Source of the DNA: Pseudomonas brassicacearum
Lineage (GTDB): Bacteria > Pseudomonadota > Gammaproteobacteria > Pseudomonadales > Pseudomonadaceae
DNA length: 64,000 bases
Direction: 5' to 3'
Assembly (NCBI RefSeq): GCF_003732265.1
Contig: NZ_MOBK01000011.1
Coordinates: 1-64,000 of the forward strand
The notes beneath the pieces were generated by a model. It had not been told where the DNA came from and searched no databases. It saw only the letters and a list, made by a program, of their open reading frames with translations. Position numbers and translations under genes: made by a program. Position 1 is the stretch's first letter; each line of letters begins with the position of its first letter. Shown piece after piece: positions 41,962-49,693 of the stretch.

Positions 41962-42557
41962 ATCGACAGCGGTTTTTCAGCGCGCAGCGCCTCATCGACC
42001 ACCGTCAAAAGCTCTTCCACTGGCTGATGCAACTGCGGGTCAAATTCGATCTGTCCGAGGCTGAAGTGCAGGTCAGAACGGCGATGCACCGTGGCGTTAC
42101 GCGCGGCGAGTATTTCTTCGAGTCGCGCCCGGATAGCGGCGATATCTAAACTGCTTGAACCCAGTAGCAAGGCAACGAATTTGTCGGCGCCCAGCCGGCC
42201 GATCACATCGCTTTCGCGAAAAGCGATGCGCAGCACATCAGCGAAGGTTTTCAGTGCGCGGTTGCCCTCGGCGCGGCCATACAGGTAGTTGATGTGCTTG
42301 AGCTCATCGAGTTTGAAATGCAACAGCGTCGTCGGTTTATCCAGTTGCTGGCAGGCGTCCAGCCCCTGTTGGGCCAATACGGTGAAACCGTGTCGGTTGG
42401 GCAGCAGCGTCAACTCGTCCATGCTTGCCATCTGCACGCCCATCAGCTCTTGCTCGGCCTTGCGGGCCAGGTCGCGCAGCAATTGACGTTCCTGTTGGGG
42501 CGAACGCAATGGATCAGCGCGAACGCCGTTTTTCACCGGTTTGCCTGGGATCAACAT
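41952..42557 (-). CDS. Degenerate GGDEF-domain protein
   Basis: This 201-residue soluble protein has a helical N-terminus (about 1-45) and a GGDEF-like fold beginning DELTLLPNRHGF. The active-site signature is broken: RLGADKF (123-127) replaces GGDEF, the metal Asp of DxDxFK is Lys82, and ND, GH and GD of the following helix are NY, GR and GN. It should therefore not make cyclic di-GMP. It may serve as a GTP or c-di-GMP sensor or a protein-interaction module. There is no membrane or sensory domain. The frame is intact, so it is not an obvious pseudogene. Confidence 0.85.
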   Translation of the reverse strand: MLIPGKPVKNGVRADPLRSPQQERQLLRDLARKAEQELMGVQMASMDELTLLPNRHGFTVLAQQGLDACQQLDKPTTLLHFKLDELKHINYLYGRAEGNRALKTFADVLRIAFRESDVIGRLGADKFVALLLGSSSLDIAAIRARLEEILAARNATVHRRSDLHFSLGQIEFDPQLHQPVEELLTVVDEALRAEKPLSIQD

Positions 42558-42631
42558 GACTCACTCCGTTGGCGGATATGGTCTTTAGAGTCGGCCATAC
42601 CCGCATTGACTCCCTGTTAACGGACCGCCGG

Positions 42632-43210
42632 TCAGCTACCCAGCACCGGACAAGGCCCTCCCGCCTCGGCCCACAGTTTGAATTGCGTGACAAAAATGTC
42701 GTGCGGCACCGGCACCGGCGCCCTGCCCTCACCGGGATTCCAGCCCCACAACACCAGTTTGTCGTCGCTGACATGCTTGATCAGCGCAGCGAAATCACGG
42801 TCGCCATTGCTCGCGCGATCCTTGATCATCGCGCACAGCTTGTCCGCCGGCAGGCCGATCCAGGCCATCTTGTGCGACGCCGGCGGCAGGCTCCAGTGCG
42901 GCGCCCCCGGTGGCGAGTGCGGCCCGTAACTGGACGGCGGATTGGTCTCGGCGTGACAGGTCGCACAGGGCAGACCCGCCGCGCCCTTGCCGTCCATCCC
43001 GCGCACCACGTTCATGGCATGTGGGGTTCCGGCATCGAACTGCAACGGCGAATCCCCTGGAATGTGACAGTTCTGGCAACGCGGACTTTGAAAGACTTTC
43101 TGCACCGTATCGAATGCCTTGATCGCCTCCTTGTCGTCCGCAAACAGGTCTTCGGCGTAGCCGGCCAGGCCAATCAACAGCACCGCACCCAACATCAGAT
43201 GTCGTTTCAT
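42632..43210 (-). CDS. Periplasmic c-type cytochrome of the IorAB cluster
   Basis: This 192-residue protein has an N-terminal signal peptide (MLGAVLLIGLAGYA) and two heme-attachment motifs, CQNCH (45-49) and CATCH (82-86), so it is probably a diheme cytochrome. It is encoded immediately after the molybdenum hydroxylase large subunit (1 bp gap). It is therefore the likely electron acceptor carrying electrons from the periplasmic hydroxylase to the respiratory chain. The ATG at 43210 gives the good signal peptide. Confidence 0.87.
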   Translation of the reverse strand: MKRHLMLGAVLLIGLAGYAEDLFADDKEAIKAFDTVQKVFQSPRCQNCHIPGDSPLQFDAGTPHAMNVVRGMDGKGAAGLPCATCHAETNPPSSYGPHSPPGAPHWSLPPASHKMAWIGLPADKLCAMIKDRASNGDRDFAALIKHVSDDKLVLWGWNPGEGRAPVPVPHDIFVTQFKLWAEAGGPCPVLGS

Positions 43211-43211
43211 G

Positions 43212-45380
43212 TCACACCCCCGACAATTGCAGCGGCAGCTCACGCAAGCGTTGCCCAGTCAGGGCGAACACTGCGTTGGCAACGGCCGGTGCGGTGGGTG
43301 GAACGCCGGCCTCACCGATGCCGCCGGACCGTTCGGTGCTGGGCACGATATGCACTTCAACCACCGGCATTTCATTCAGCCGCAACACTTGATAGTCGTG
43401 GTAGTTGGATTGCACCACCTGCCCGTCCTTGAAGGTCAGTTTGCTGTGCAAGGCGAAGCCGAGGCCGAAGGTGATGCACGATTCCATCTGCGCCGCGATG
43501 CTCATCGGGTTGACCGCAATCCCGCAATCCACCGCGCACACCACCCGGTGCACGCGGATTTTCAGGTTGTCCTGGGACACTTCCGCGACGTGCGCCACGT
43601 AGCTGCCGAACGACTCGTGCACCGCCACGCCCAACGCATGACCGTCCGGCAACGGCGCGGTCCAGTTGGCTTTCTCGACCGCCAGATTGAGCACGCCCAA
43701 GTGTCGAGGGTGGTTCTTGAGCAAGGTTCGTCGGTATTCCACCGGATCCTTGCCGGCCGCCTCGGCCAGTTCATCGATCAACGATTCCATGACGAACGCC
43801 GTGTGACTGTGCCCCACCGAACGCAGCCACAGCACACTGATGCCGGTTTTCGGCGAGTGCAGGTCCACCTGGTGATTGGCCAGGTCTTCCAGATAAGGGC
43901 TGTCGGCGACGCCTTCCACCGAGGTCTTGTCGACGCCGTCCTTGACCATCATGGCCGCAAACGCGGTGCCGTCCATGATCGACTGCCCGACCATCACATG
44001 TTTCCAGGCGATCGGCATGCCGCCGGCATCCAGACCGATATTGGCCTGATGCAGGAACATCGAGCGGTAGTAACCGCCGCGAATATCGTCCTCGCGCGAC
44101 CACACGGTTTTCACTGGAGCGCCGGCGGCTTTGGCTACCTGCACGGCTTCGGCGACAAAATCCGAGGTCGGATTGGCCCGGCGACCGAAGCCGCCACCGA
44201 GGAATTCGGTGTGAATGTCCACCTGTTCGGGTTTGAGCCCGGTGATCTTGCCCGCGATCATTTGATCCAGCGTCTGGAACTGAGTACCGGTCCAGATTTC
44301 ACACTTATCCTTGCTGATCTTCACCGTGCAATTGAGCGGTTCCATCGGCGCATGGGCCAGGTACGGCACGCTGTATTCGACGTCGATCTTCTTGGTTGCT
44401 TTGCCCAGTGCGGCCGTTGCATCGCCCGCCTTGCTCGCCGAAATGCCGGGGGTGGCGGCCAGTTTGCGGAAACTCTCCAGCAGCTTCTGGCTGTCGAGCC
44501 CGGTGTTCGGCCCCAGGTCCCAGTCGACTTTCAGCGCATCGCGCCCCAGCTTCGCAGCCCAGTAATGATCGGCAATCACCGCCACGCCCGTGGGCACTTG
44601 CACCACTTTATGCACGCCCGGTACTGCCAGCGCCTCGGCGCCTTCGAAGGATTTGACGCTGCCGCCAAACACCGGCGACCGCGCGACCATGGCGGTCATC
44701 AAGCCGTCGAACTGCACGTCCATGCCAAACTTGGCCCGGCCGGTGATTTTCTCCGGCGTGTCGAGGCGCTTGGTGGGTTTGCCGATGACCTTCCAGTCCT
44801 TGGCCTCCTTGAACTTGATGGAAGCCGGATCCGGCACCGGCAACTTGCCGGCGTCGTCAGCCAGTTCGCCATAGGTGGCGCGCTTGTCGCCGGCAATCAC
44901 CACACCGGATTCGGTGCGGATCTGCGAAGGCGCGACGTCGAAGCGCTTGGCGGCCGCATCGACCAACATCAAACGCGCCGCCGCACCGGCCTGCCGGTAG
45001 CGATCAAACTCCATCCAGGTCGACGTCGAACCGCCGGTAATCTGCATACCGCCAAACCCGGCCAACCCGTAATCGGCGGCCGAGGCAGGTGAGTGCTCGA
45101 CGCGAATGGTCGTCCAGTCGGCGTCCAGTTCTTCGGCGATCAACATGGTGAGGCCGGTCCAGATGCCCTGGCCCATTTCCGAATGGCCGAGCAGCACGGT
45201 GACGCTGTTGTCGTTGCCGATGCGCAGGAACGCATTGGGCGCAAAGATGTTGCCCTCATTCTCCGCGCCCACGGCAAAACGATGGGCGCCGGGGATGACA
45301 AACGCCACCACCAGCCCACCGCCCAACAACGCACTGCCCTTGAGAAATCGGCGACGTGAGACATCCAGGATGCTGTTCAT
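43212..45380 (-). CDS. Molybdopterin-dependent hydroxylase large subunit (IorB-type aldehyde/N-heterocycle oxidoreductase)
   Basis: This 722-residue enzyme has a Tat signal (SRRRFLKG, residues 8-15) and is thus exported folded. The xanthine dehydrogenase-type molybdopterin segments are present: GHSEMGQGIWTGLTMLIAEEL, the duplicated large-subunit domains, GGGFGRRANPT, and the C-terminal GIGEAGVPPTAPAVANA with the catalytic Glu region. It pairs with the (2Fe-2S) subunit 24 bp upstream and the cytochrome downstream, an arrangement known from isoquinoline 1-oxidoreductase and periplasmic aldehyde oxidases. No FAD subunit or XdhC-type maturation gene is adjacent. Substrate unknown. Confidence 0.9.
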   Translation of the reverse strand: MNSILDVSRRRFLKGSALLGGGLVVAFVIPGAHRFAVGAENEGNIFAPNAFLRIGNDNSVTVLLGHSEMGQGIWTGLTMLIAEELDADWTTIRVEHSPASAADYGLAGFGGMQITGGSTSTWMEFDRYRQAGAAARLMLVDAAAKRFDVAPSQIRTESGVVIAGDKRATYGELADDAGKLPVPDPASIKFKEAKDWKVIGKPTKRLDTPEKITGRAKFGMDVQFDGLMTAMVARSPVFGGSVKSFEGAEALAVPGVHKVVQVPTGVAVIADHYWAAKLGRDALKVDWDLGPNTGLDSQKLLESFRKLAATPGISASKAGDATAALGKATKKIDVEYSVPYLAHAPMEPLNCTVKISKDKCEIWTGTQFQTLDQMIAGKITGLKPEQVDIHTEFLGGGFGRRANPTSDFVAEAVQVAKAAGAPVKTVWSREDDIRGGYYRSMFLHQANIGLDAGGMPIAWKHVMVGQSIMDGTAFAAMMVKDGVDKTSVEGVADSPYLEDLANHQVDLHSPKTGISVLWLRSVGHSHTAFVMESLIDELAEAAGKDPVEYRRTLLKNHPRHLGVLNLAVEKANWTAPLPDGHALGVAVHESFGSYVAHVAEVSQDNLKIRVHRVVCAVDCGIAVNPMSIAAQMESCITFGLGFALHSKLTFKDGQVVQSNYHDYQVLRLNEMPVVEVHIVPSTERSGGIGEAGVPPTAPAVANAVFALTGQRLRELPLQLSGV

Positions 45381-45404
45381 GATTCTAATCCCCTCCACAT
45401 GGCA

Positions 45405-45860
45405 TCAACCGATCTCGGCGGCGCGTTTGACCGCCGCGCGAATCCTTGGGTAAGTGCCACAACGGCAGATGTTGCCGGAGAGCGCCTGATCGATGTCGCT
45501 GTCGGTGGGTTTGGGAATTTTTGCGAGCAATGCGGCGGCAGACATGATTTGCCCGGACTGGCAGTAACCGCACTGCACCACATCGAGCTCGGCCCAGGCT
45601 TGTTGTACCGGGTGCGAGCCGTCGGTGGACAGGCCTTCGATGGTGAGGATTTTTTGCCCGTTGGCCACGGCGGTCGCGGGCGTGATGCAGGCGCGTAAAG
45701 GTGCGCCATCGACGTGCACGGTGCAGGCGCCGCACTGGGCCATGCCGCAACCGAACTTGGTGCCAGTGAGGTGCGCGACATCGCGCAGGACCCAGAGCAG
45801 CGGCATGTCCGCGGGGACATCCAACTCCTGATCCTTGCCATTGATGTTGAGGGTCAGCAT
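45405..45860 (-). CDS. (2Fe-2S)-binding small subunit (IorA-type)
   Basis: This 151-residue protein has both clusters of the molybdenum-hydroxylase small subunit. The plant-ferredoxin type uses Cys38, Cys43, Cys46 and Cys58. The C-terminal helical cluster uses Cys97, Cys100, Cys132 and Cys134 (CGYCQSGQ and CRCGTY). It has no signal peptide, so it is presumably exported with the Tat-tagged large subunit by hitchhiking. The ATG at 45860 has GAGGA eight bases upstream. It is the first gene of the three-gene operon. Confidence 0.93.
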   Translation of the reverse strand: MLTLNINGKDQELDVPADMPLLWVLRDVAHLTGTKFGCGMAQCGACTVHVDGAPLRACITPATAVANGQKILTIEGLSTDGSHPVQQAWAELDVVQCGYCQSGQIMSAAALLAKIPKPTDSDIDQALSGNICRCGTYPRIRAAVKRAAEIG

Positions 45861-45997
45861 TGCGAATTTCCTCAGACTCACGGTGTTCTGAAGGGCGTCG
45901 CTACGACAAACAACTGCCTGTGCGCGCCTTGGGTTATCCCTTCAGCTAAGCGCAAAATGCCGGGCGAGACCGGTTCATCGACCACCGGTCACACAAA

Positions 45998-46018
45998 GGC
46001 CGCCTCAAATGGGCGGCC
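45998..46018 (-). terminator. Weak hairpin after the SDR gene
   Basis: ggccgcc and ggcggcc form a 7-bp stem with a 7-nt loop. Reading the minus strand a short T-rich TTTGTGT follows, so it may terminate the SDR transcript before the hydroxylase operon. Confidence 0.5.
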
Positions 46019-46084
46019 GTTGCATTGATCTTTTGCAGTGAAAGCGCTCTAGCCATAACAGCTGTCGTGCCACAAAAAAGCTGT

Positions 46085-46930
46085 TTAGAAGTCGGTGGAC
46101 ACTGACACCTCGTGCCATGCCTGCAACTCTTCGGCAACGAAGGTATTTTTGGCTTCAATCGCCGCCACACAATCACTGCCCAGTGGCAGGCGCAGCGGTG
46201 CGTTGGTTGCCTCTACCAAGGTGATCATGGCCTGCGCGAGCTTGTCCGGATCACCAGGCTGATTGAGGGTCACGGCCTTGGCGATTTTGCGCACCTCGCC
46301 TGCGGTGCCGTCGTAGTCGCCAATGGAGGCGGGAGATTCGACCAGCGAATTGCCTTCGAGGAATTCCGTACGGAAGTAACCGGGCTCCACCACGGTGACT
46401 TTAATTCCCAGCGGCGCCAGCTCGGCATGCAGCGCCTCGCTCAAGCCTTCAACGGCAAACTTGGTCGAGCAGTACACACCGAACCCCGACCCCGACCGGT
46501 ATCCGCCCACCGAAGACAGGTTGATCACATGCCCGCTGCGAGCGGCACGCAGGTGTGGGAGAACTGCACGGGTGACGTTCAGCAGGCCAAAAACGTTGGT
46601 CTCGTACAAGCGCCGCACTTCATCGGCGCTCGCTTCTTCTACCGCGCCCAGCAAACCGTAGCCGGCGTTGTTGACCAGCACGTCGATACGCCCGAAGTGC
46701 TCGATAGCCGCGTTGGCGACCGCAATGCCCTGCGCCTCGTTGGTGACGTCCAGCGCAACGGCGAGCAACCCTGGTTGGGTGCCGAAACGCTGGGTGATCG
46801 TCCCCGCGTCACGGGCAGTGGCGACGACCGCATCACCGTTTGCCAGGGCGGCGGCGGCGATTTTGGCGCCGATGCCACGGGAAGCGCCGGTAATGAGCCA
46901 GACACGTTTGAAAGAGTGGGAAGTGGTCAT
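46085..46930 (-). CDS. Short-chain dehydrogenase/reductase
   Basis: This 281-residue classical SDR has cofactor motif TGASRGIG (about 14-21) and ALDVTN (an acidic residue near the adenine site, suggesting either cofactor). NNAGYG and the catalytic Ser and YxxxK (YCSTKFAVEG) are visible. The post-catalytic VEPGYFRTEFL is typical of a subfamily acting on hydroxylated or carbonyl compounds. Substrate unknown. It diverges from the LysR gene with two palindromes in between, so it is probably that regulator's target. Confidence 0.91.
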   Translation of the reverse strand: MTTSHSFKRVWLITGASRGIGAKIAAAALANGDAVVATARDAGTITQRFGTQPGLLAVALDVTNEAQGIAVANAAIEHFGRIDVLVNNAGYGLLGAVEEASADEVRRLYETNVFGLLNVTRAVLPHLRAARSGHVINLSSVGGYRSGSGFGVYCSTKFAVEGLSEALHAELAPLGIKVTVVEPGYFRTEFLEGNSLVESPASIGDYDGTAGEVRKIAKAVTLNQPGDPDKLAQAMITLVEATNAPLRLPLGSDCVAAIEAKNTFVAEELQAWHEVSVSTDF

Positions 46931-47000
46931 GAGCGTGTTCCTTGTTTGCGGTTGGGGTGAGCACAAGGTACGCAGGAAGATTGATCGGAAAAATCGCCTC

Positions 47001-47031
47001 GTGCTACAAGCACTATGAAACTGTCTTTCAT
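47001..47031. promoter_or_regulatory. Two adjacent palindromes in the SDR/LysR divergent region
   Basis: gtgct-aca-agcac (47001-47013) and atgaaa-ctgtc-tttcat (47015-47031) are perfect inverted repeats just 5' of the LysR start at 47044. They are good candidates for LysR recognition and activation half-sites. Confidence 0.6.
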
Positions 47032-47043
47032 AATGGCGGCCCT

Positions 47044-47961
47044 ATGAATCACGATCCTTTTGATGGCTTGACCGAATTCCTGGCGGTCGCCGAGCACAAA
47101 AGCTTCACCCTCGCCGCGACTCGCCTGGCCGTGACGCCCACCGCCGTCAGCCACGCGATCAAGCTGCTTGAGCGTCGCACGGGTGTGCTGCTGTTTCAGC
47201 GCACCACGCGACGGGTCGCATTGACCGAGGCCGGCGCCAGCCTGTTCGCGCGCTTGCGCCCGGCGGCCAGTGAAATCGACGAAGCGCTGGCGGTACTCAG
47301 CGGTTTTCGTGATCAACCGATGGGCACGTTGCGCATCACCGCGCCACGGCTGTCCGGCGCACTCCTGATCGAGCCGTTGATTCCGTTGTTTCGCCAGGCC
47401 TGCCCGCAAGTCAACCTCGATATTTCCCTGGACGATGCCACCGTCGACCTGATGACAGGTGGTTTCGACGTCGGGATCCGGCTCGGGGAATCCATCGAGA
47501 AAGACATGGTTGCGGTGCGCCTGACCCCGGACCTGCAATGGTCGGTGGTGGGATCGCCGGCGTACTTCTCCAAGGCTGGTAAACCGCTCAGCCCGGAAGA
47601 ACTCACCCGGCATGACTGCATCGGCTTCCGCTTCTCCACCTCGGGCAACGCGCACCGCTGGGAATTTCGCCGTGACGGGCGCGACTTCACGGTGGGCGTC
47701 GAGGGCGGCCTGACTGTTAATGACCGTCGGCTACTGGTCTCGGCCGCGCGAAACGGTCAGGGATTGGCCTACGCCTGTGATCTGGAGATCATCGACGACT
47801 TGGCGAACGGCCGGTTGGAGCGTGTGCTGCAGCCCTTTGTGCCGCTGAGTACGGCGCTGTACCTGTACTTCCCCAGCCGTACCCAGACACAGCCGAAACT
47901 GCGCGCTTTTATCGATTTGGCCACCCGCTGGATCGCCGACCAGGGTGGCCTGGGGCGCTAG
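47044..47961 (+). CDS. LysR-family transcriptional regulator
   Basis: This 305-residue regulator has a canonical HTH (FLAVAEHKSFTLAATRLAVTPTAVSHAIKLLERRTGVLLFQRTTRR, about 10-55) and an effector domain. The ATG at 47044 (MNHDPFDGLTEF) was chosen; the longer frame runs through the palindromic promoter region. It diverges from the SDR gene, its probable target. Its 3' end overlaps the convergent NnrS gene by four bases. Confidence 0.91.
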   Translation: MNHDPFDGLTEFLAVAEHKSFTLAATRLAVTPTAVSHAIKLLERRTGVLLFQRTTRRVALTEAGASLFARLRPAASEIDEALAVLSGFRDQPMGTLRITAPRLSGALLIEPLIPLFRQACPQVNLDISLDDATVDLMTGGFDVGIRLGESIEKDMVAVRLTPDLQWSVVGSPAYFSKAGKPLSPEELTRHDCIGFRFSTSGNAHRWEFRRDGRDFTVGVEGGLTVNDRRLLVSAARNGQGLAYACDLEIIDDLANGRLERVLQPFVPLSTALYLYFPSRTQTQPKLRAFIDLATRWIADQGGLGR

Positions 47962-49112
47962 ACCCGTGGTTTGAACAGGATCGTGGTGTAGCGCGTCAGG
48001 AACAGGCCGAACGCCGCGCACCACAGCAGCGCCGAGAGTGCCAGTCCTGCCCCGGAAAACGGAACGAGCAACACCCGGCACATGCCAGCGACGACCAGCA
48101 AGGCAAAGCCCAGTACCACGGTTTTTGATGGCTGCAATAATCGCCCGGTATGGCCGAGGCTCACGCGGGCAATCATCGCCAGGATCAACCCGCCAATGCC
48201 GCCCACGGCCAGCGCATGGGTGGCCAGACTCTGTTGCGGCATCAGGCCCGCGTGCCACAGCGCCATCGCCAGCGCAGCCATCAACATCCAGGCATAGGCC
48301 AGGTACAGCGACCAAAGCAGCGGTACCCGCCAGATCCCTCGATCATGCCAGCGCCACAAGCGCCACAGATGCAAAGTGCCCATCAGCAGAAACAACACGG
48401 ACAACCACGCCCTCGGGCTGTCATTCAAGCCACTGGCGAACGACACCGCCGCCAGCAATGAACTCACCAGCAGGATTTTAGTGGGCAACGGGTTAGCCGC
48501 CGGTGTGGCAGGACGGTTCAAACCGCGCTGGATGAAAAACGGAATGACCCGCCCGCCAATGACCGTCATCAGTGCCGCCACCAGCCACAAAGCCGCGAGC
48601 ACACCGTGTCGTTGCAACCCCGCGTCATCGGTGGCGATCCCCCACAGCGTCAAGGCCTGGCAGCCCGCCATAAAGGCAACCACCAGCAGAATCGGATAGT
48701 TCTCACGTTTACCGGCCGCGATCAGATCCCGACCCAGCATCCAGGCCAGCAGCGGCAGAAACGGTGTCTGCAGAGCAATCAGAAGGGGCGCAGGAATCGG
48801 CAGCAACCACGCCAATCGCGCCAGCAGCCACACCAGCAACAACCCGATCAACGGCCAGCCGCTCAAGCCGGGACGCCCGGTCCAGTTCGGCACCGCCGTC
48901 AGCAGAAACCCGGCAATGATCGCCGAGGCAAACCCGAACGGCATCTCATGCCGATGCCAGCTCAACATGCCGCCAATGGGTTGCGCACCGGGCAATCGGC
49001 CGTACAACCACAGCGCCCAGATCGCGACGGCCACCAGCGCAAACAGCGCACCGGCAAAAAAGAATGGACGAAACCCGAGGCTGAACACCGGTGCGGCGGC
49101 AAGTTTTCTCAC
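47958..49112 (-). CDS. nnrS: NnrS-family membrane protein
   Basis: This 384-residue inner-membrane protein has about twelve helices and the NnrS hallmarks: LGFRPFFFAGALFA near the N-terminus, the HRHEMPFGFASAIIAGFLLTAVPNWTGRP block and GGRVIPFFIQRGL. NnrS proteins contain heme and copper and protect metal centres against nitric-oxide stress in denitrifiers and other bacteria. It starts at a GTG one base after the ppyR stop, so translation is coupled. It shares the promoter with three GT-N7-AC elements. Confidence 0.88.
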   Translation of the reverse strand: MRKLAAAPVFSLGFRPFFFAGALFALVAVAIWALWLYGRLPGAQPIGGMLSWHRHEMPFGFASAIIAGFLLTAVPNWTGRPGLSGWPLIGLLLVWLLARLAWLLPIPAPLLIALQTPFLPLLAWMLGRDLIAAGKRENYPILLVVAFMAGCQALTLWGIATDDAGLQRHGVLAALWLVAALMTVIGGRVIPFFIQRGLNRPATPAANPLPTKILLVSSLLAAVSFASGLNDSPRAWLSVLFLLMGTLHLWRLWRWHDRGIWRVPLLWSLYLAYAWMLMAALAMALWHAGLMPQQSLATHALAVGGIGGLILAMIARVSLGHTGRLLQPSKTVVLGFALLVVAGMCRVLLVPFSGAGLALSALLWCAAFGLFLTRYTTILFKPRV

Positions 49113-49113
49113 T

Positions 49114-49362
49114 TCACGCCACCACAGGGATCAGGGCTTTAGACAACCGGTATTGCGCCAGCAGGCGCATGACGTAGCCGATCTTGAGCAATGTAGGGCC
49201 GACGATGGTCATGGCATGCATCGCCACCAACAACGCGATGGGCATATGACCGGCGTACAGGTAGGCGCCATAGATTCCGGCAAACAGCATGACCAGGCCG
49301 GCGCCGAGGACTTTGCTCGACAGGTGCAGAACGCGCAGAGGGTCATTGAAAAAATTGAACAT
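49114..49362 (-). CDS. ppyR: PpyR-like small membrane protein
   Basis: This 82-residue protein has two membrane helices (LGAGLVMLFAGIYGAYLYAGH and IALLVAMHAMTIVGPTLLKIGYVMRL). It ends LLAQYRLSKALIPVVA. It resembles what I recall of PpyR, a small transmembrane regulator in P. aeruginosa found next to an NnrS-type gene, as here. Function in this organism is inferred only from that similarity. It is the first gene of the operon, with AGGAG nine bases before the ATG. Confidence 0.72.
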   Translation of the reverse strand: MFNFFNDPLRVLHLSSKVLGAGLVMLFAGIYGAYLYAGHMPIALLVAMHAMTIVGPTLLKIGYVMRLLAQYRLSKALIPVVA

Positions 49363-49403
49363 TTTGTCGTACTCCTGAAGCGGGTCAGTTGTACGTCAGG
49401 AGT

Positions 49404-49419
49404 ATCAAGCGCCGTGCCA
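49404..49419 (-). promoter_or_regulatory. Sigma54-like promoter of ppyR-nnrS
   Basis: On the minus strand TGGCACGGCGCTTGAT fits the -24/-12 consensus TGGCACG-N4-TTGC(A/T) except for A in place of the C of the -12 GC. It lies about 40 bp before the ppyR start. Confidence 0.5.
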
Positions 49420-49460
49420 GATATTGTCCCCTTTAAAATCAATACGTTGAACGTTGAAGA

Positions 49461-49471
49461 GTCATATCGAC
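49461..49471. promoter_or_regulatory. NorR/FhpR-type GT-N7-AC element 1
   Basis: GTCATATCGAC matches the enhancer motif GT-N7-AC of NO-responsive NorR-class activators. It is about 42 bp upstream of the sigma54-like -24 element. Confidence 0.6.
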
Positions 49472-49485
49472 AACAAGCATAAGCA

Positions 49486-49496
49486 GTCTTTATGAC
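49486..49496. promoter_or_regulatory. NorR/FhpR-type GT-N7-AC element 2
   Basis: GTCTTTATGAC, second copy of the GT-N7-AC motif, 25 bp (centre to centre) from element 1. Confidence 0.58.
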
Positions 49497-49506
49497 ACCT
49501 GATTAA

Positions 49507-49517
49507 GTCATATTGAC
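49507..49517. promoter_or_regulatory. NorR/FhpR-type GT-N7-AC element 3
   Basis: GTCATATTGAC, third copy, 21 bp (centre to centre) from element 2 and nearly identical to element 1. Confidence 0.6.
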
Positions 49518-49693
49518 TCGATTCTTCCCACCCAGGCAAGGCTGGCCAAGCGATTCACGCCATGCACGAGGGCATGGTGCTGACCGATCCAGCGCATGGA
49601 AATGCTGAAAAGCCCGGACACCACCAAGTCTCAGCGAGCCTTTGACGGCGAGAGCTAATACACTCCGTTGCTGGCCTGCCGAGGACATTGACG

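Noticed and set aside
41952..42557. Active diguanylate cyclase
   Set aside because: GGDEF reads GADKF and the metal-binding Asp and several helix residues are substituted.
43209..45092. 627-codon plus-strand frame opposite the molybdenum hydroxylase
   Set aside because: Antisense shadow; the minus-strand protein has Tat signal and molybdopterin motifs.
49363..49480. Anr/FNR box (TTGATNNNNATCAA) upstream of ppyR
   Set aside because: Only half-sites (TTGAT) are present. The GT-N7-AC elements explain the region better.
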